A stretch of 64,000 nt of DNA from Microbacterium esteraromaticum (lineage in GTDB: Bacteria > Actinomycetota > Actinomycetes > Actinomycetales > Microbacteriaceae). Positions 37,383 to 45,015 of the stretch are shown in pieces (positions within the stretch are counted from its first letter, which is position 1; every line of letters begins with the position of its first letter). The stretch is from the NCBI RefSeq assembly GCF_016907315.1, contig NZ_JAFBBS010000001.1, positions 2,480,001 to 2,544,000 of the forward strand. The letters are read 5' to 3'. A program made the translations under genes and the position numbers. The notes beneath the pieces were generated by a model, which worked only from the letters and a program-made list of their open reading frames with translations, made no database searches and was not told the origin of the DNA.

Positions 37383-37873
37383 CGCGCGCGTCGCAGGAAC
37401 TCTGCGGTCTGCCGCCAGGTCTGCGGAGAGAGGATCGACCCGCTGAGCGGATCAGGAGAGCCCGGGCGGTGCGGGGCAGCTGCGGCAGGACGGCGGTGGC
37501 GCCGGAGAGACGGCTGCGCGGATGCCCGCTCGGTCGCCAGCAGCTGATCGAACGAGTCGCCTTCGGCGCCAGACTCCGCGCGCGCGGAGTTCTCGCCCAG
37601 ATGCACGACGGGGCGGGTGACATGGTCGGCGGCCGCGCGCTCGATGAGATTCACACCGTGCTCGGTGACTCCGAGCACATAGCGCGCGTCATCGGTCTCG
37701 ACGATGACGAGCTGGGCCTTCCCGCTGAGCGCGCGCCGCGCGACGACGGTGATCTCGACGCCTTCGCGGCGCTGCTGCATCTTCTTGCCGACCCGGCGCT
37801 GCAGGTACCAGAGCAGCCCGAGCACCGCCGCCAGTGACAGGGCGACGCGCAGCAGCAGGAGCAGCTCGTCCAG
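37379..37873 (-). CDS. fliO: Flagellar assembly protein FliO (probable CTG start)
   Basis: FliO helps assemble the FliP complex. The predicted protein is 164 aa: an N-terminal membrane helix (ALSLAAVLGLLWYLQRRVG), a basic segment, then a small soluble domain (AQLVIVETDDARYVLGVTEHGVNLI) and a disordered tail. No ATG, GTG or TTG lies near the expected N-terminus. A CTG at 37873, one nt after the fliN stop and with GAGG 6 nt upstream, gives LDELLLLLRVALSL, as expected for FliO. The nearest ATG (37978) would add 35 residues of fliN-overlapping, unlike sequence. Identity is sure; the start is inferred. Confidence 0.83.
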   Translation of the reverse strand: MDELLLLLRVALSLAAVLGLLWYLQRRVGKKMQQRREGVEITVVARRALSGKAQLVIVETDDARYVLGVTEHGVNLIERAAADHVTRPVVHLGENSARAESGAEGDSFDQLLATERASAQPSLRRHRRPAAAAPHRPGSPDPLSGSILSPQTWRQTAEFLRRAR

Positions 37874-37874
37874 A

Positions 37875-38534
37875 TCAGGCCTCGGCGTTCTCGAGGATGC
37901 GGGTGATGCGCACCGCGTAGTCCTGATCGACGACGACGATCTCGCCGTGCGCAATGACGCGGCCGTTGAGCAGCACATCCGCGGGGGCGCCGGCGGAGCG
38001 GTCGAGTTCGACGATGCGGCCCGGTTCGAGATCGAGCACGTCTCGTACGGCCATGCGGGTGCGACCCACTTCGACGGTGAGATCCATCTCGACGCCCGCG
38101 ATGCGCTGCAGTCGGCGTGACGCAGCCGGCGCGGCCTGCGGGGCGCGCGTGAGGCGCACGGCAAGACGGCCCAGCACACGGCCGGCGTCATCCTGCAGGT
38201 CGAACACCCGGGCGGCGGGGTGCGCGAACACCGCAGAGGCGTCTCCGAGGGCCGCGGGATCGAGCCGGCCGGCGCCGAGCACTCCGACCGCTGCTTCCAG
38301 AGGACCCTGCAGGCGCTCGGTGAGCGGCGCCTCTCCGAGCCCGTCGATCAGGGCATCCGGCTCGAAGATCTGCACCGCGAGCTGCGCGCTGGCCTCGCCG
38401 ACGTACGCGACGATCACCGCATCGCCGGTGTCGCCGGAGGCCTGCGATGCGACGGCCGTCGCGGGCGCTGCCGTGGGCAGGCGCGCGGCGAGAGCGGCGG
38501 CGACGGCGGATTCGTAGGCGATGCTGCTGGTCAC
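37875..38534 (-). CDS. fliN: Flagellar motor switch protein FliN
   Basis: FliN is the lower C-ring protein. The 219-aa protein ends with the SpoA domain (EVGRTRMAVRDVLDLEPGRIVELDRSAGAPADVLLNGRVIAHGEIVVVDQDYAVRI), typical of FliN. The N-terminal 130 residues form an extra domain not found in E. coli FliN (137 aa) and only loosely like the CheC-type region of FliY; I see no phosphatase motif. It overlaps fliM by 4 nt. Confidence 0.93.
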   Translation of the reverse strand: MTSSIAYESAVAAALAARLPTAAPATAVASQASGDTGDAVIVAYVGEASAQLAVQIFEPDALIDGLGEAPLTERLQGPLEAAVGVLGAGRLDPAALGDASAVFAHPAARVFDLQDDAGRVLGRLAVRLTRAPQAAPAASRRLQRIAGVEMDLTVEVGRTRMAVRDVLDLEPGRIVELDRSAGAPADVLLNGRVIAHGEIVVVDQDYAVRITRILENAEA

Positions 38535-39445
38535 GAAGGCTCCTGGGCGGTGACGGACGTCGTCGCGGTGACGACGCAGGCGAGACGGGCGCCGCTGGCG
38601 CCCACGGCGGCCGTGGCCACGGGCTGATCCCCGACCATGAGGTCGAGCGGCCGGTCGGCGGTGTGCGGAAGCGTGAGGAGGTCGCCGACGGCGAGATCGA
38701 GCACGTCATGCGGGCGCACCCTGCGAGGGGTGAGCCGCAGCGCGAGCTCGACCGGCGTCTGCTCCACCTGACGGTCGATGGCGCCGGGCGACGTGGTCTC
38801 CGGCACCCCGGTTGCGACGGCCGTCAGGGCGCGGAGGATCACGGATGCCGGAAGCATCACGCTCGCGCCGAGCGCCCTGCCGCCCGAGCGGATCGAGAGC
38901 TGGGCGACGATCACGGGTTCGTTCGCCGCAGCCACCTGGGTGAACTGCGAGCTGTGCTGGATGCCCGCGATCGTGATGCCGTCAGGCAGCAGCCCGTCGA
39001 GGGAGCGGGTGAGGTGCTCGATGGCATCCTTCATCACCGCGCCGACGAGCGCCTGCTCGATGTGGGTGAGCGGGCGTGCCTCGGCGGTGTCGACGGGCCG
39101 GCCGCCGACCATCTGCACCACCCAGGCGGTGGCGAGCGAGGCGGGGAACTGGATCACGGCCCGCGCGTCGGTGCCGGGCATGGCGCACACGACGAGCGTC
39201 GTCGCCGGCGGAAGCGATCCGCCGTACTCGTCATAGGTCTGCATCGCGACCGCCTCGACGACGACGTGCGAGCGTCCGTGGGTGCGGGCGGACAGCTGCG
39301 AGCCCCACTGCCGGGCGAACGTCTCGAACGCCATCTCGAGGATGCGGGCGTGCTCGCGCGACAGGGTCGTCGAACGCCCGAAGTCGTACAGCTCGACGCT
39401 GCGCTGCGCGCGCACGTCTGAGCGCGCGCTGTCCTCGATCACCAC
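38531..39445 (-). CDS. fliM: Flagellar motor switch protein FliM (no CheY-binding N-terminus)
   Basis: FliM is the middle C-ring protein, normally contacting CheY-P, FliG and FliN. The 304-aa protein has the FliM middle domain (VELYDFGRSTTLSREHARILEMAFETFARQWGSQL onward) and a C-terminal SpoA domain (LAVGDLLTLPHTADRPLDLMVGD). The usual LSQxEIDALL motif at the extreme N-terminus is missing: only about 17 unrelated residues precede the core. The GTG at 39445 lies 8 nt after a sigma-28-like -10 box, so the message is probably leaderless, and no upstream in-frame start exists. Confidence 0.93.
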   Translation of the reverse strand: MVIEDSARSDVRAQRSVELYDFGRSTTLSREHARILEMAFETFARQWGSQLSARTHGRSHVVVEAVAMQTYDEYGGSLPPATTLVVCAMPGTDARAVIQFPASLATAWVVQMVGGRPVDTAEARPLTHIEQALVGAVMKDAIEHLTRSLDGLLPDGITIAGIQHSSQFTQVAAANEPVIVAQLSIRSGGRALGASVMLPASVILRALTAVATGVPETTSPGAIDRQVEQTPVELALRLTPRRVRPHDVLDLAVGDLLTLPHTADRPLDLMVGDQPVATAAVGASGARLACVVTATTSVTAQEPS

Positions 39446-39453
39446 GCCCCCGA

Positions 39454-39480
39454 CTATCGGGCGGTGATCTGAGCGCGTAA
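39454..39480 (-). promoter_or_regulatory. Sigma-28-like promoter of fliM operon
   Basis: TTAC (39477-39480) is followed by 15 nt and CCCGATAG (39454-39461), close to the FliA/SigD pattern TAAA-N15-GCCGATAA. It is one of five such sites in the island. The -10 box ends 8 nt before the fliM GTG, so transcription would begin at or next to the start codon. Confidence 0.7.
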
Positions 39481-39493
39481 GCAGAACGATGGA

Positions 39494-40303
39494 TCAGCGG
39501 GAGGGCGCTGTCGCCTGCAGAGCCGGAAGCAGCTGTCGCACCTCCTCGTCGGCATCCGAGAGCACGACGACGTCGACTCGCCTGTTCTTCGCGAGCGCTT
39601 CGGGGCTCGCCCCCTTCACCACGGGCCGCGCGTCGCCGAAACCGACCGACTGGATGACGGCGGGGTCGATACCACCCGACTCGACGAGGTGACGAAGCAC
39701 CTGGGTGGAGCGACCGGCCGACAGCTCCCAGTTCGTCGCGAAGGGGGCGACGGACTGCCTGCTGTCGGCGTGCCCCTCGACGGAGATCTGGTTCGGGATG
39801 GTGACGAGCACCGAGCCGAGGGCATCCAGGATCTCGACGGCCGCGGGGGCGAGGACGGTGCTGTTCGTGGCGAAGAACGTCTCTGCGCTCACGAGGCTCA
39901 CGGTGAGTCCGCGCGAGTCGATCGTGAACGTGGCGGCGTCTGCCAGACCGCGCTGGGCGAGAGCGTCGCGGATGCGGTCGCGCAGCGCCGACAGATCATC
40001 GAACTCCTTCTGCGCAGCCGACAGCTCCACGTCGGCGAAGCCCTCGCTCTTCTCGTCGAGCATGTCTGCCGGCACCACGACCCCCTGCGACGTGTCGACC
40101 TCGTCGGTCTTCTCCTGCCCGAATCCGGTCGCCAGCGAGGCGCTCAGCGCTTCGAACTTCTCCTGGTCGACGGACGACATGGCGAAGAGCACGATGAACA
40201 TGCACATGAGCACGGTGATCATGTCGAGGTACGACGCCATCCACCGCTCGTCAGGGCCCGAGTGACCCTCGGGCTCTATCCGCCGGCGTCGGCGGACGCT
40301 CAC
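39494..40303 (-). CDS. motB: Flagellar stator protein MotB
   Basis: MotB anchors the stator to peptidoglycan. The 269-aa protein has a short basic N-terminus, one membrane helix with the ion-binding aspartate (Asp27 in WMASYLDMITVL), a plug and linker region, and the C-terminal OmpA-like domain (ISVEGHADSRQ, ELSAGRSTQVLRHLV, NRRVDVVVL). The GTG at 40303 overlaps the motA stop. The longer frame to 40582 is antisense-like filler within motA. The coupling ion cannot be told from sequence. Confidence 0.95.
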   Translation of the reverse strand: MSVRRRRRIEPEGHSGPDERWMASYLDMITVLMCMFIVLFAMSSVDQEKFEALSASLATGFGQEKTDEVDTSQGVVVPADMLDEKSEGFADVELSAAQKEFDDLSALRDRIRDALAQRGLADAATFTIDSRGLTVSLVSAETFFATNSTVLAPAAVEILDALGSVLVTIPNQISVEGHADSRQSVAPFATNWELSAGRSTQVLRHLVESGGIDPAVIQSVGFGDARPVVKGASPEALAKNRRVDVVVLSDADEEVRQLLPALQATAPSR

Positions 40304-41151
40304 AAGCCGACCTCGGCGAACGGCGACACGCCCTCGCTGTCGTCGCGGCCCTTCTTCTCGGCCTTGCGCTTGTCGCTCTTGTCGCTCTTGCCGCGCTTGC
40401 CGCCGCCGGAGTCGGACACCAGCGCGCGGAGGCGCTCTTCGACATGAGCCGGAGCCGCGCCGGCCTGCACGGCGAGCATGCCCTCCATGAGCACGGTCAT
40501 GCGCTCCAGCTCCAGCTCGCCGAGCCGCTGCAGGCGGCCGCCGATCGGCAGCCAGATGAAGTTCGCCGACAGCAGGCCCCACAGGGTGGCGACGAAGGCG
40601 GCGGCGATCATGGGTCCGAGGGTGTCGGGCTCGTCGAGCTTCTCGAGCACGTGCGTGAGCGACACGACGGTGCCGATGATGCCGACAGTGGGGGCGAAGC
40701 CTCCGAGAGTCATGAAGAACCGAGACGCGGTCCGGTTGCGGGCGGCTGCTGATGCGATCTCGTCTTCGAGGAGGATGCGCAGGTCTTCGGCGTCGATCCC
40801 GTCGGCGATGCTCTGCAGCGCCTGGCGCAGGAACGGGTCCTTCTCGTCGGGGACGCCCTGCTCGAGGGAGAGCAGGCCCTCTGTGCGCGCCTTCTCGGCA
40901 TGGCCGACCACGGTGCCGATCACGCCGTGCGCGGTGCGTCGCTCTCCGCGGAACGCGCGCGGCAGCGCGGCCAGTGCGTGCAGGAAGTCGCGCACCGTGC
41001 CGCTGGCGATGCCGACCGCGATGGTGCCGCCGAACACGAGCACCATCGGCGCAGGGAGGAGAAGAGCCGTGACCGACGCGCCCTCCATGTTGATCATGGC
41101 GAGCAGCGAGCCGAAGGCGAGAAGGAGGCCGAGGATGAGTCCGATGTCCAT
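40300..41151 (-). CDS. motA: Flagellar stator protein MotA
   Basis: MotA forms the ion-conducting stator ring with MotB. The 283-aa protein has the four helices of the family, starting MDIGLILGLLLAFGSLLAMINMEG, with the conserved GGFAPTVGIIGTVVSLTHVLEKL and LWGLLSANFIWLPIGGRL segments. The C-terminus is a Lys/Arg/Asp-rich tail of about 30 residues. Its start overlaps the flbD stop by 1 nt and its stop overlaps motB. Confidence 0.97.
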   Translation of the reverse strand: MDIGLILGLLLAFGSLLAMINMEGASVTALLLPAPMVLVFGGTIAVGIASGTVRDFLHALAALPRAFRGERRTAHGVIGTVVGHAEKARTEGLLSLEQGVPDEKDPFLRQALQSIADGIDAEDLRILLEDEIASAAARNRTASRFFMTLGGFAPTVGIIGTVVSLTHVLEKLDEPDTLGPMIAAAFVATLWGLLSANFIWLPIGGRLQRLGELELERMTVLMEGMLAVQAGAAPAHVEERLRALVSDSGGGKRGKSDKSDKRKAEKKGRDDSEGVSPFAEVGL

Positions 41152-41375
41152 CAGAGTCCCTCCGCCTGCTGTGCGGATGAGAGACGGGAAGCCTGTGCGA
41201 GGACGGATGCGCGGAACGCGGTGATCTGCGCGATCAGCTCCTCCATGGTCTCCCGCACGACGAAACGCGCACCGTCGACCATGACGATCGTGGTGTCAGG
41301 GGAGGCCTGCACCCGTTCGATCAGGTCGGGGTTGACCGCGAACCTGCTGAGGTTCAGGCGCGTGACGACGATCAT
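41151..41375 (-). CDS. flbD: Flagellar FlbD-family protein
   Basis: The 74-aa protein matches the small FlbD family of Gram-positive flagellar loci (not the Caulobacter regulator of that name): MIVVTRLNLSRFAVNPDLIERVQASPDTTI, then a VVRETMEELIAQI segment. Its role is unknown; it usually sits next to motA, as here. The ATG at 41375 has GGAG 5 nt upstream. The ATG at 41384, 9 nt earlier, is less likely, and the frame to 41459 would begin near the promoter. Confidence 0.88.
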   Translation of the reverse strand: MIVVTRLNLSRFAVNPDLIERVQASPDTTIVMVDGARFVVRETMEELIAQITAFRASVLAQASRLSSAQQAEGL

Positions 41376-41449
41376 GAGCTCCATCCTGGAAGATCGGCCC
41401 CGGCGCGGAGCCGGTGCGAAGACGGCCCATCCTGGTCCGTCGCCAGTGA

Positions 41450-41476
41450 CTGTCGGCACTCGCGGGCATCGCGTTA
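41450..41476 (-). promoter_or_regulatory. Sigma-28-like promoter of flbD-motA-motB
   Basis: TAAC (41473-41476), a 15-nt spacer and GCCGACAG (41450-41457) match the pattern of the other four sites, with one change in the -10 (C for T at the sixth base). It lies between the hairpin after flgE and the flbD start, so stator genes can be expressed separately from the hook-basal-body operon. Confidence 0.62.
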
Positions 41477-41502
41477 GCGCAGAGCAGCCACCCGCATGCG
41501 GT

Positions 41503-41556
41503 CGCAGGCCCCGTGCGCGGCCTCTTCAGGGGAAGGGCTGCGGCACGGGGCCTGCG
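41503..41556 (-). terminator. Hairpin after flgE
   Basis: A perfect 14-bp inverted repeat (41503-41516 and 41543-41556) encloses a 26-nt loop. It lies 28 nt downstream of the flgE stop and just before the flbD promoter. It probably ends or attenuates the flgB-to-flgE transcript. The wide loop makes it weaker than the other terminators here. Confidence 0.55.
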
Positions 41557-41583
41557 AAAGGGGAGCGGACGCCGGTCGGCTGG

Positions 41584-42741
41584 TCAGCGCTTGAGGTTCG
41601 TGAGTTCCTGCAGCACCTCGTCGCTGGTGGTGATGATGCGAGCGTTCGCCTGGAATCCGCGCTGCGCCACGATGAGGTTCGTGAACTCCTGCGAGAGGTC
41701 GACGTTCGACATCTCGAGTGCGCCGCTGATGATCCCGCCGAGGCCATCCTGACCGGCTTGCCCGACCGTCACCTGGCCGGAGTTGGCGGTCGGGCGGAAC
41801 TGCGACGAGCCCGCCTTCTCGAGTCCGCCCGGGTTGGTGAAGCCGGCGAGCGCGAGACGCGCGAGCACGCGCGTCTCGCCGTTGCTGAACGTGCCCATGA
41901 GGCTGCCGTCCTCGGTGAGCGCATAGGAGGAGAGGGTGCCGGCGGGGCGGCCGTCCTGCTCGCTCAGTGCGACGGTGCTGACCTTGCTGAAGCCGGTGAG
42001 CTTCGACAGGTCGACGGTGATGCCGTTGGAGACGAGTTCCGTCGGGCCGCTGAGCTCGCCGTCTGCAAGAGTCAGCGACACGCTGCTGCCCCCGCTCGCG
42101 ATGTCCCAGCCGGTGCCTGTGCGGGTGAATGTCATCCGCAGTGTGGTCGATGCCCCGCCGGCGTCGTAGACCTGGATGTCGCGGATGAGCTGCTCGCCCA
42201 CGGCGGTCTCGGCCGGAAGGTTGCCTGTGGCGCCGGCGCGGGTGGTGGTGACTGCAGGTGCCACGGCGCCGACAGGCAGGGTGATGCTGCCGAGCGCCTG
42301 TCCGCCCGTGACCACGCCGTCCTGCGCGGTCCACCCCTGCACGAGCGCGCCGTCGGCACTCGTGAGGCGCCCGGCTGCGTCGAAGGAGAACCCTCCGTTG
42401 CGGGTGTAGAGCGTCTCGCCGCCAGAGCGGAGCATGAAGAAGCCGTCACCCGCGATCATCAGGTCGGTCGGCACGCCGGTCGGCTGCGGGGCGCCGGAGG
42501 TGAAGTTCGTGCGGATGCCTGCGAGCTGCACGCCGAGGCCGACCTGTGCCGGGTTCGACCCGCCGGCGTTCGTGCCGGGGCCCATCGAGTTCTGCACGAG
42601 CTGGGACAGGGAGTCCTGGAACTGCGCGGCGGAGGACTTGAACCCGACGGTGTTGACGTTGGCGATGTTGTTTCCCGTGACGTCGAGCATGGTCTGGTGG
42701 GTGCGCAGACCGGAGATGCCGGAGAAGAGCGAGCGGAGCAT
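41584..42741 (-). CDS. flgE: Flagellar hook protein FlgE
   Basis: FlgE builds the hook. The 385-aa protein starts MLRSLFSGISGLRTHQTMLDVTGNNIANVNTVGFK, the flagellar rod/hook N-terminal motif, and ends with the family's C-terminal coiled coil (NVDLSQEFTNLIVAQRGFQANARIITTSDEVLQELTNLKR). Length is normal for a hook protein. No separate FlgF or FlgG gene is present, so this is the only such long axial protein in the locus besides FlgK and FlgL. Confidence 0.95.
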   Translation of the reverse strand: MLRSLFSGISGLRTHQTMLDVTGNNIANVNTVGFKSSAAQFQDSLSQLVQNSMGPGTNAGGSNPAQVGLGVQLAGIRTNFTSGAPQPTGVPTDLMIAGDGFFMLRSGGETLYTRNGGFSFDAAGRLTSADGALVQGWTAQDGVVTGGQALGSITLPVGAVAPAVTTTRAGATGNLPAETAVGEQLIRDIQVYDAGGASTTLRMTFTRTGTGWDIASGGSSVSLTLADGELSGPTELVSNGITVDLSKLTGFSKVSTVALSEQDGRPAGTLSSYALTEDGSLMGTFSNGETRVLARLALAGFTNPGGLEKAGSSQFRPTANSGQVTVGQAGQDGLGGIISGALEMSNVDLSQEFTNLIVAQRGFQANARIITTSDEVLQELTNLKR

Positions 42742-42751
42742 GGTGTGCCTT

Positions 42752-43177
42752 TCAGGAGGAGATCTGGGTCAGGCCCGAGATGGCGTCGAGCGGGACGTTC
42801 TCGTCGCCGATGGTGACGAGGGGAACGGGGCCGGCGAAGGACACCGAGGTGACCGTGCCGGACTGGGTGACGCCGTCGGCGTCGACGTACTGCGCTTCCC
42901 GACTGATGAGCCCTGCCGCCGTCTGGCGCATGCTCAGCGCGAAGCTCTCGGACGTCATCGTCGTGAGCTGGGTGAGCTGCTCCATCGATGCGAGCTGAGT
43001 GGTCTGCGCGATCATCTCGTTGGTGTTCATCGGCGAGCTCGGATCCTGGTTCGACAGCTGGGTGACCAGCAGCTTGAGGAACACCTCCGAGTCGAGCACC
43101 TTCTTCTGGGCAGCGGGTGGTGCAGTGCTGCCGGTGTGCAGGCCGCTCGTGGCTGTGATCGGTTCGACGGAGGGCAT
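42752..43177 (-). CDS. flgD: Flagellar hook cap protein FlgD
   Basis: FlgD caps the growing hook. The 141-aa protein has the N-terminal core (LDSEVFLKLLVTQLSNQDPSSPMNTNEMIAQTTQLASMEQLTQL). It is shorter than E. coli FlgD (231 aa) because it lacks the Ig-like insert, as is usual in Gram-positive bacteria. It sits between fliK and flgE, a common order. Confidence 0.93.
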   Translation of the reverse strand: MPSVEPITATSGLHTGSTAPPAAQKKVLDSEVFLKLLVTQLSNQDPSSPMNTNEMIAQTTQLASMEQLTQLTTMTSESFALSMRQTAAGLISREAQYVDADGVTQSGTVTSVSFAGPVPLVTIGDENVPLDAISGLTQISS

Positions 43178-43192
43178 CGTGCTCCTTTCTGG

Positions 43193-44596
43193 TCAGGCGT
43201 ACACGTCTATGCGCGGCTGCGCGGGTGAGTGCAGGAGAGTGGGGGGCTGGATGTCGGCGGCGGATGCCGGGGTCGTGCCGGGTGCCGCGCGGGCGTCGCC
43301 GGGGCTTCGGCTCTGCCGGTCGTCGCGTGGCTGCGCCTCGCTGCGGCCTGGCGTCTCGAAGCGCCCCTGAGGATCGGATCGCCCCTGGGAATCGGGTGAC
43401 GAACCGGACGCGGTGTCGCGGGAGGACACATCGACGGATGCTCCTGGTGCGGCGACGGAGAGGTCACGGCGTAGGTCGGCGAGGATGACACGCAGCGCCT
43501 CCCGTCCGGCATCCGAGGGGGAGTGCAGCTCAAGGCGGATGCTGCTGCCGGAGATGTGCGCGCGGACCGTGACGGGCCCGAGGTTCTCGGGCGACACCGT
43601 GAGGGTGATGCTGTGCTGACCTTGCGGGTACCGAGCGAGGGCGATCACGGGCGACGTCACCTGTGGCAGCAGGGCTGGGCGCGGCGATCCGGCCGCGGCC
43701 GGCTCGGCGGCGTTCGACGCCGCTGTGGGGGCAGACGACGCGACGGGCTGCGGCGCGAGGGCGAGGCTCTCCGCGATGCGCGGGGCGTGCGGCGGCTCGG
43801 GGGTCGTGGGGGTGTTCGACACGATTCGAGCACCCGTGCTCAGGCCGGTGGCAGGTGCGCCCCGCGTCCGCTCAGCGCTCGCGCCCGGCTGCGCACCGAC
43901 GGGCGTCAGGCCGGTCGTGCTTCTCTCGGCGACGACGGGCGCAGCCGGTTGAGAAGCGCGGGTGGCGTCCGCAGCGCGGATCGGGTCGGAAACGGCCGCG
44001 ATCGGCTGCCCGGAGATGGGCGCCTGAGCAGGCCAGGGAGCCGCGCCCTCGAGCACCGCGCCTGTCACCGCGGTGCCGCCGGCGCTCGCAGGCCGCACAG
44101 CCGTTCGCGGGGGCTGTCCAGGCATCGACACCTCCGTCGCAGCCTCCGACGGGGGCTCGACGGCGTTGCTCGCGGCAGGCAGTCCTGCACGCCCCTGAGC
44201 GGCCAGGAGCCCCTGCCCAACTGCGGGCAGCCCCGCCTGCATGAGCGGCCGAGCGGGCGTGCCGTCCTGGGCGGTCGCGGCATCAGCGTGCGCTGTGCGG
44301 GCCGTGTCCGCGGCAGCCATGGCACCCTCTCCTGCAGCCAGGCGAGCAGACGGCGGATCCGTGCGCGCGGGCTCGAGGGCCTCCCCGATCATCGGAGAAC
44401 ACGAGGTCGCGATCTCCGCGCCGGCCGTCGACGTGTCGGACTGCTCCGGGTCAGACGCGGATTCCGGCCTGCGATGGGCATCCGGCGCGGCGTCGCGGAT
44501 GGCCGCGGCGAAGTCCTCGGCGGATCCGCCGACGGCGCCGCGCGTCGCCGAGATGCTGGGCGCTGGCGGGGATGCGGTGACGATCAGGGCGCTCAT
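43193..44596 (-). CDS. fliK: Flagellar hook-length control protein FliK
   Basis: FliK measures hook length and triggers FlhB switching. The 467-aa protein is mostly low-complexity Ala/Pro/Ser sequence, as in other FliK proteins. The conserved C-terminal domain (YPQGQHSITLTVSPENLGPVTVRAHISGSSIRLELHSPSDAGREALRVILADLRRDL) lies at about residues 325-390. A disordered tail follows. Its N-terminus overlaps the fliJ end by 4 nt. Confidence 0.9.
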   Translation of the reverse strand: MSALIVTASPPAPSISATRGAVGGSAEDFAAAIRDAAPDAHRRPESASDPEQSDTSTAGAEIATSCSPMIGEALEPARTDPPSARLAAGEGAMAAADTARTAHADAATAQDGTPARPLMQAGLPAVGQGLLAAQGRAGLPAASNAVEPPSEAATEVSMPGQPPRTAVRPASAGGTAVTGAVLEGAAPWPAQAPISGQPIAAVSDPIRAADATRASQPAAPVVAERSTTGLTPVGAQPGASAERTRGAPATGLSTGARIVSNTPTTPEPPHAPRIAESLALAPQPVASSAPTAASNAAEPAAAGSPRPALLPQVTSPVIALARYPQGQHSITLTVSPENLGPVTVRAHISGSSIRLELHSPSDAGREALRVILADLRRDLSVAAPGASVDVSSRDTASGSSPDSQGRSDPQGRFETPGRSEAQPRDDRQSRSPGDARAAPGTTPASAADIQPPTLLHSPAQPRIDVYA

Positions 44597-45015
44597 GCGC
44601 TGCCCTCGGCCCCGCGGCGCAGCGCCATCTCATCCAGCTCGTGCTGCTCGGCGCGGAGCGCGTCGGCACGCATGCGCGACGCGTGCGCGGCTGCGAGCCG
44701 GTCGAGGCCGCGCACCTCGCGTCGGGCATCGCTGTGCGCGGACTGTGCGTCATCGACAGCCTGCCGCTGCGCCTGCGCCAGCGTTTCGAGGTCTGCGAGC
44801 ATGCTGCGACCCGCCACGCGCGCCGCGGCCATCGCCGCCAGCGAGCGCACATCGACGGCCTCCGAGTCGGTCGCGGCCAGCGCGGCGCGCAGGTGCCGCT
44901 CACGCGCGCGGGTCTGGTTCTCTTCGATGACGGCGCGCGACAGCTGCTGTGCGGCGGCGCGCTCCTGGATCGACCGCACGCGCAGCAGCCCGGCGAGCGA
45001 GAACGAACGGGTCAT
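44593..45015 (-). CDS. fliJ: Flagellar export chaperone-like protein FliJ
   Basis: The 140-aa protein is almost entirely coiled coil, starting FSLAGLLRVRSIQERAAAQQLSRA, with the FliJ look and position between fliI and fliK. FliJ helps couple the FliI ATPase to the export gate. The ATG at 45015 overlaps the fliI stop by 4 nt; a longer frame to 45060 lies inside fliI. Sequence identity in this family is always low, so the call rests largely on order and coiled-coil form. Confidence 0.85.
   Translation of the reverse strand: MTRSFSLAGLLRVRSIQERAAAQQLSRAVIEENQTRARERHLRAALAATDSEAVDVRSLAAMAAARVAGRSMLADLETLAQAQRQAVDDAQSAHSDARREVRGLDRLAAAHASRMRADALRAEQHELDEMALRRGAEGSA

Noticed and set aside
37874..37978. 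fliO starting at ATG 37978
   Set aside because: It would add 35 residues encoded over the end of fliN that do not resemble FliO; the CTG at 37873 fits the family N-terminus.
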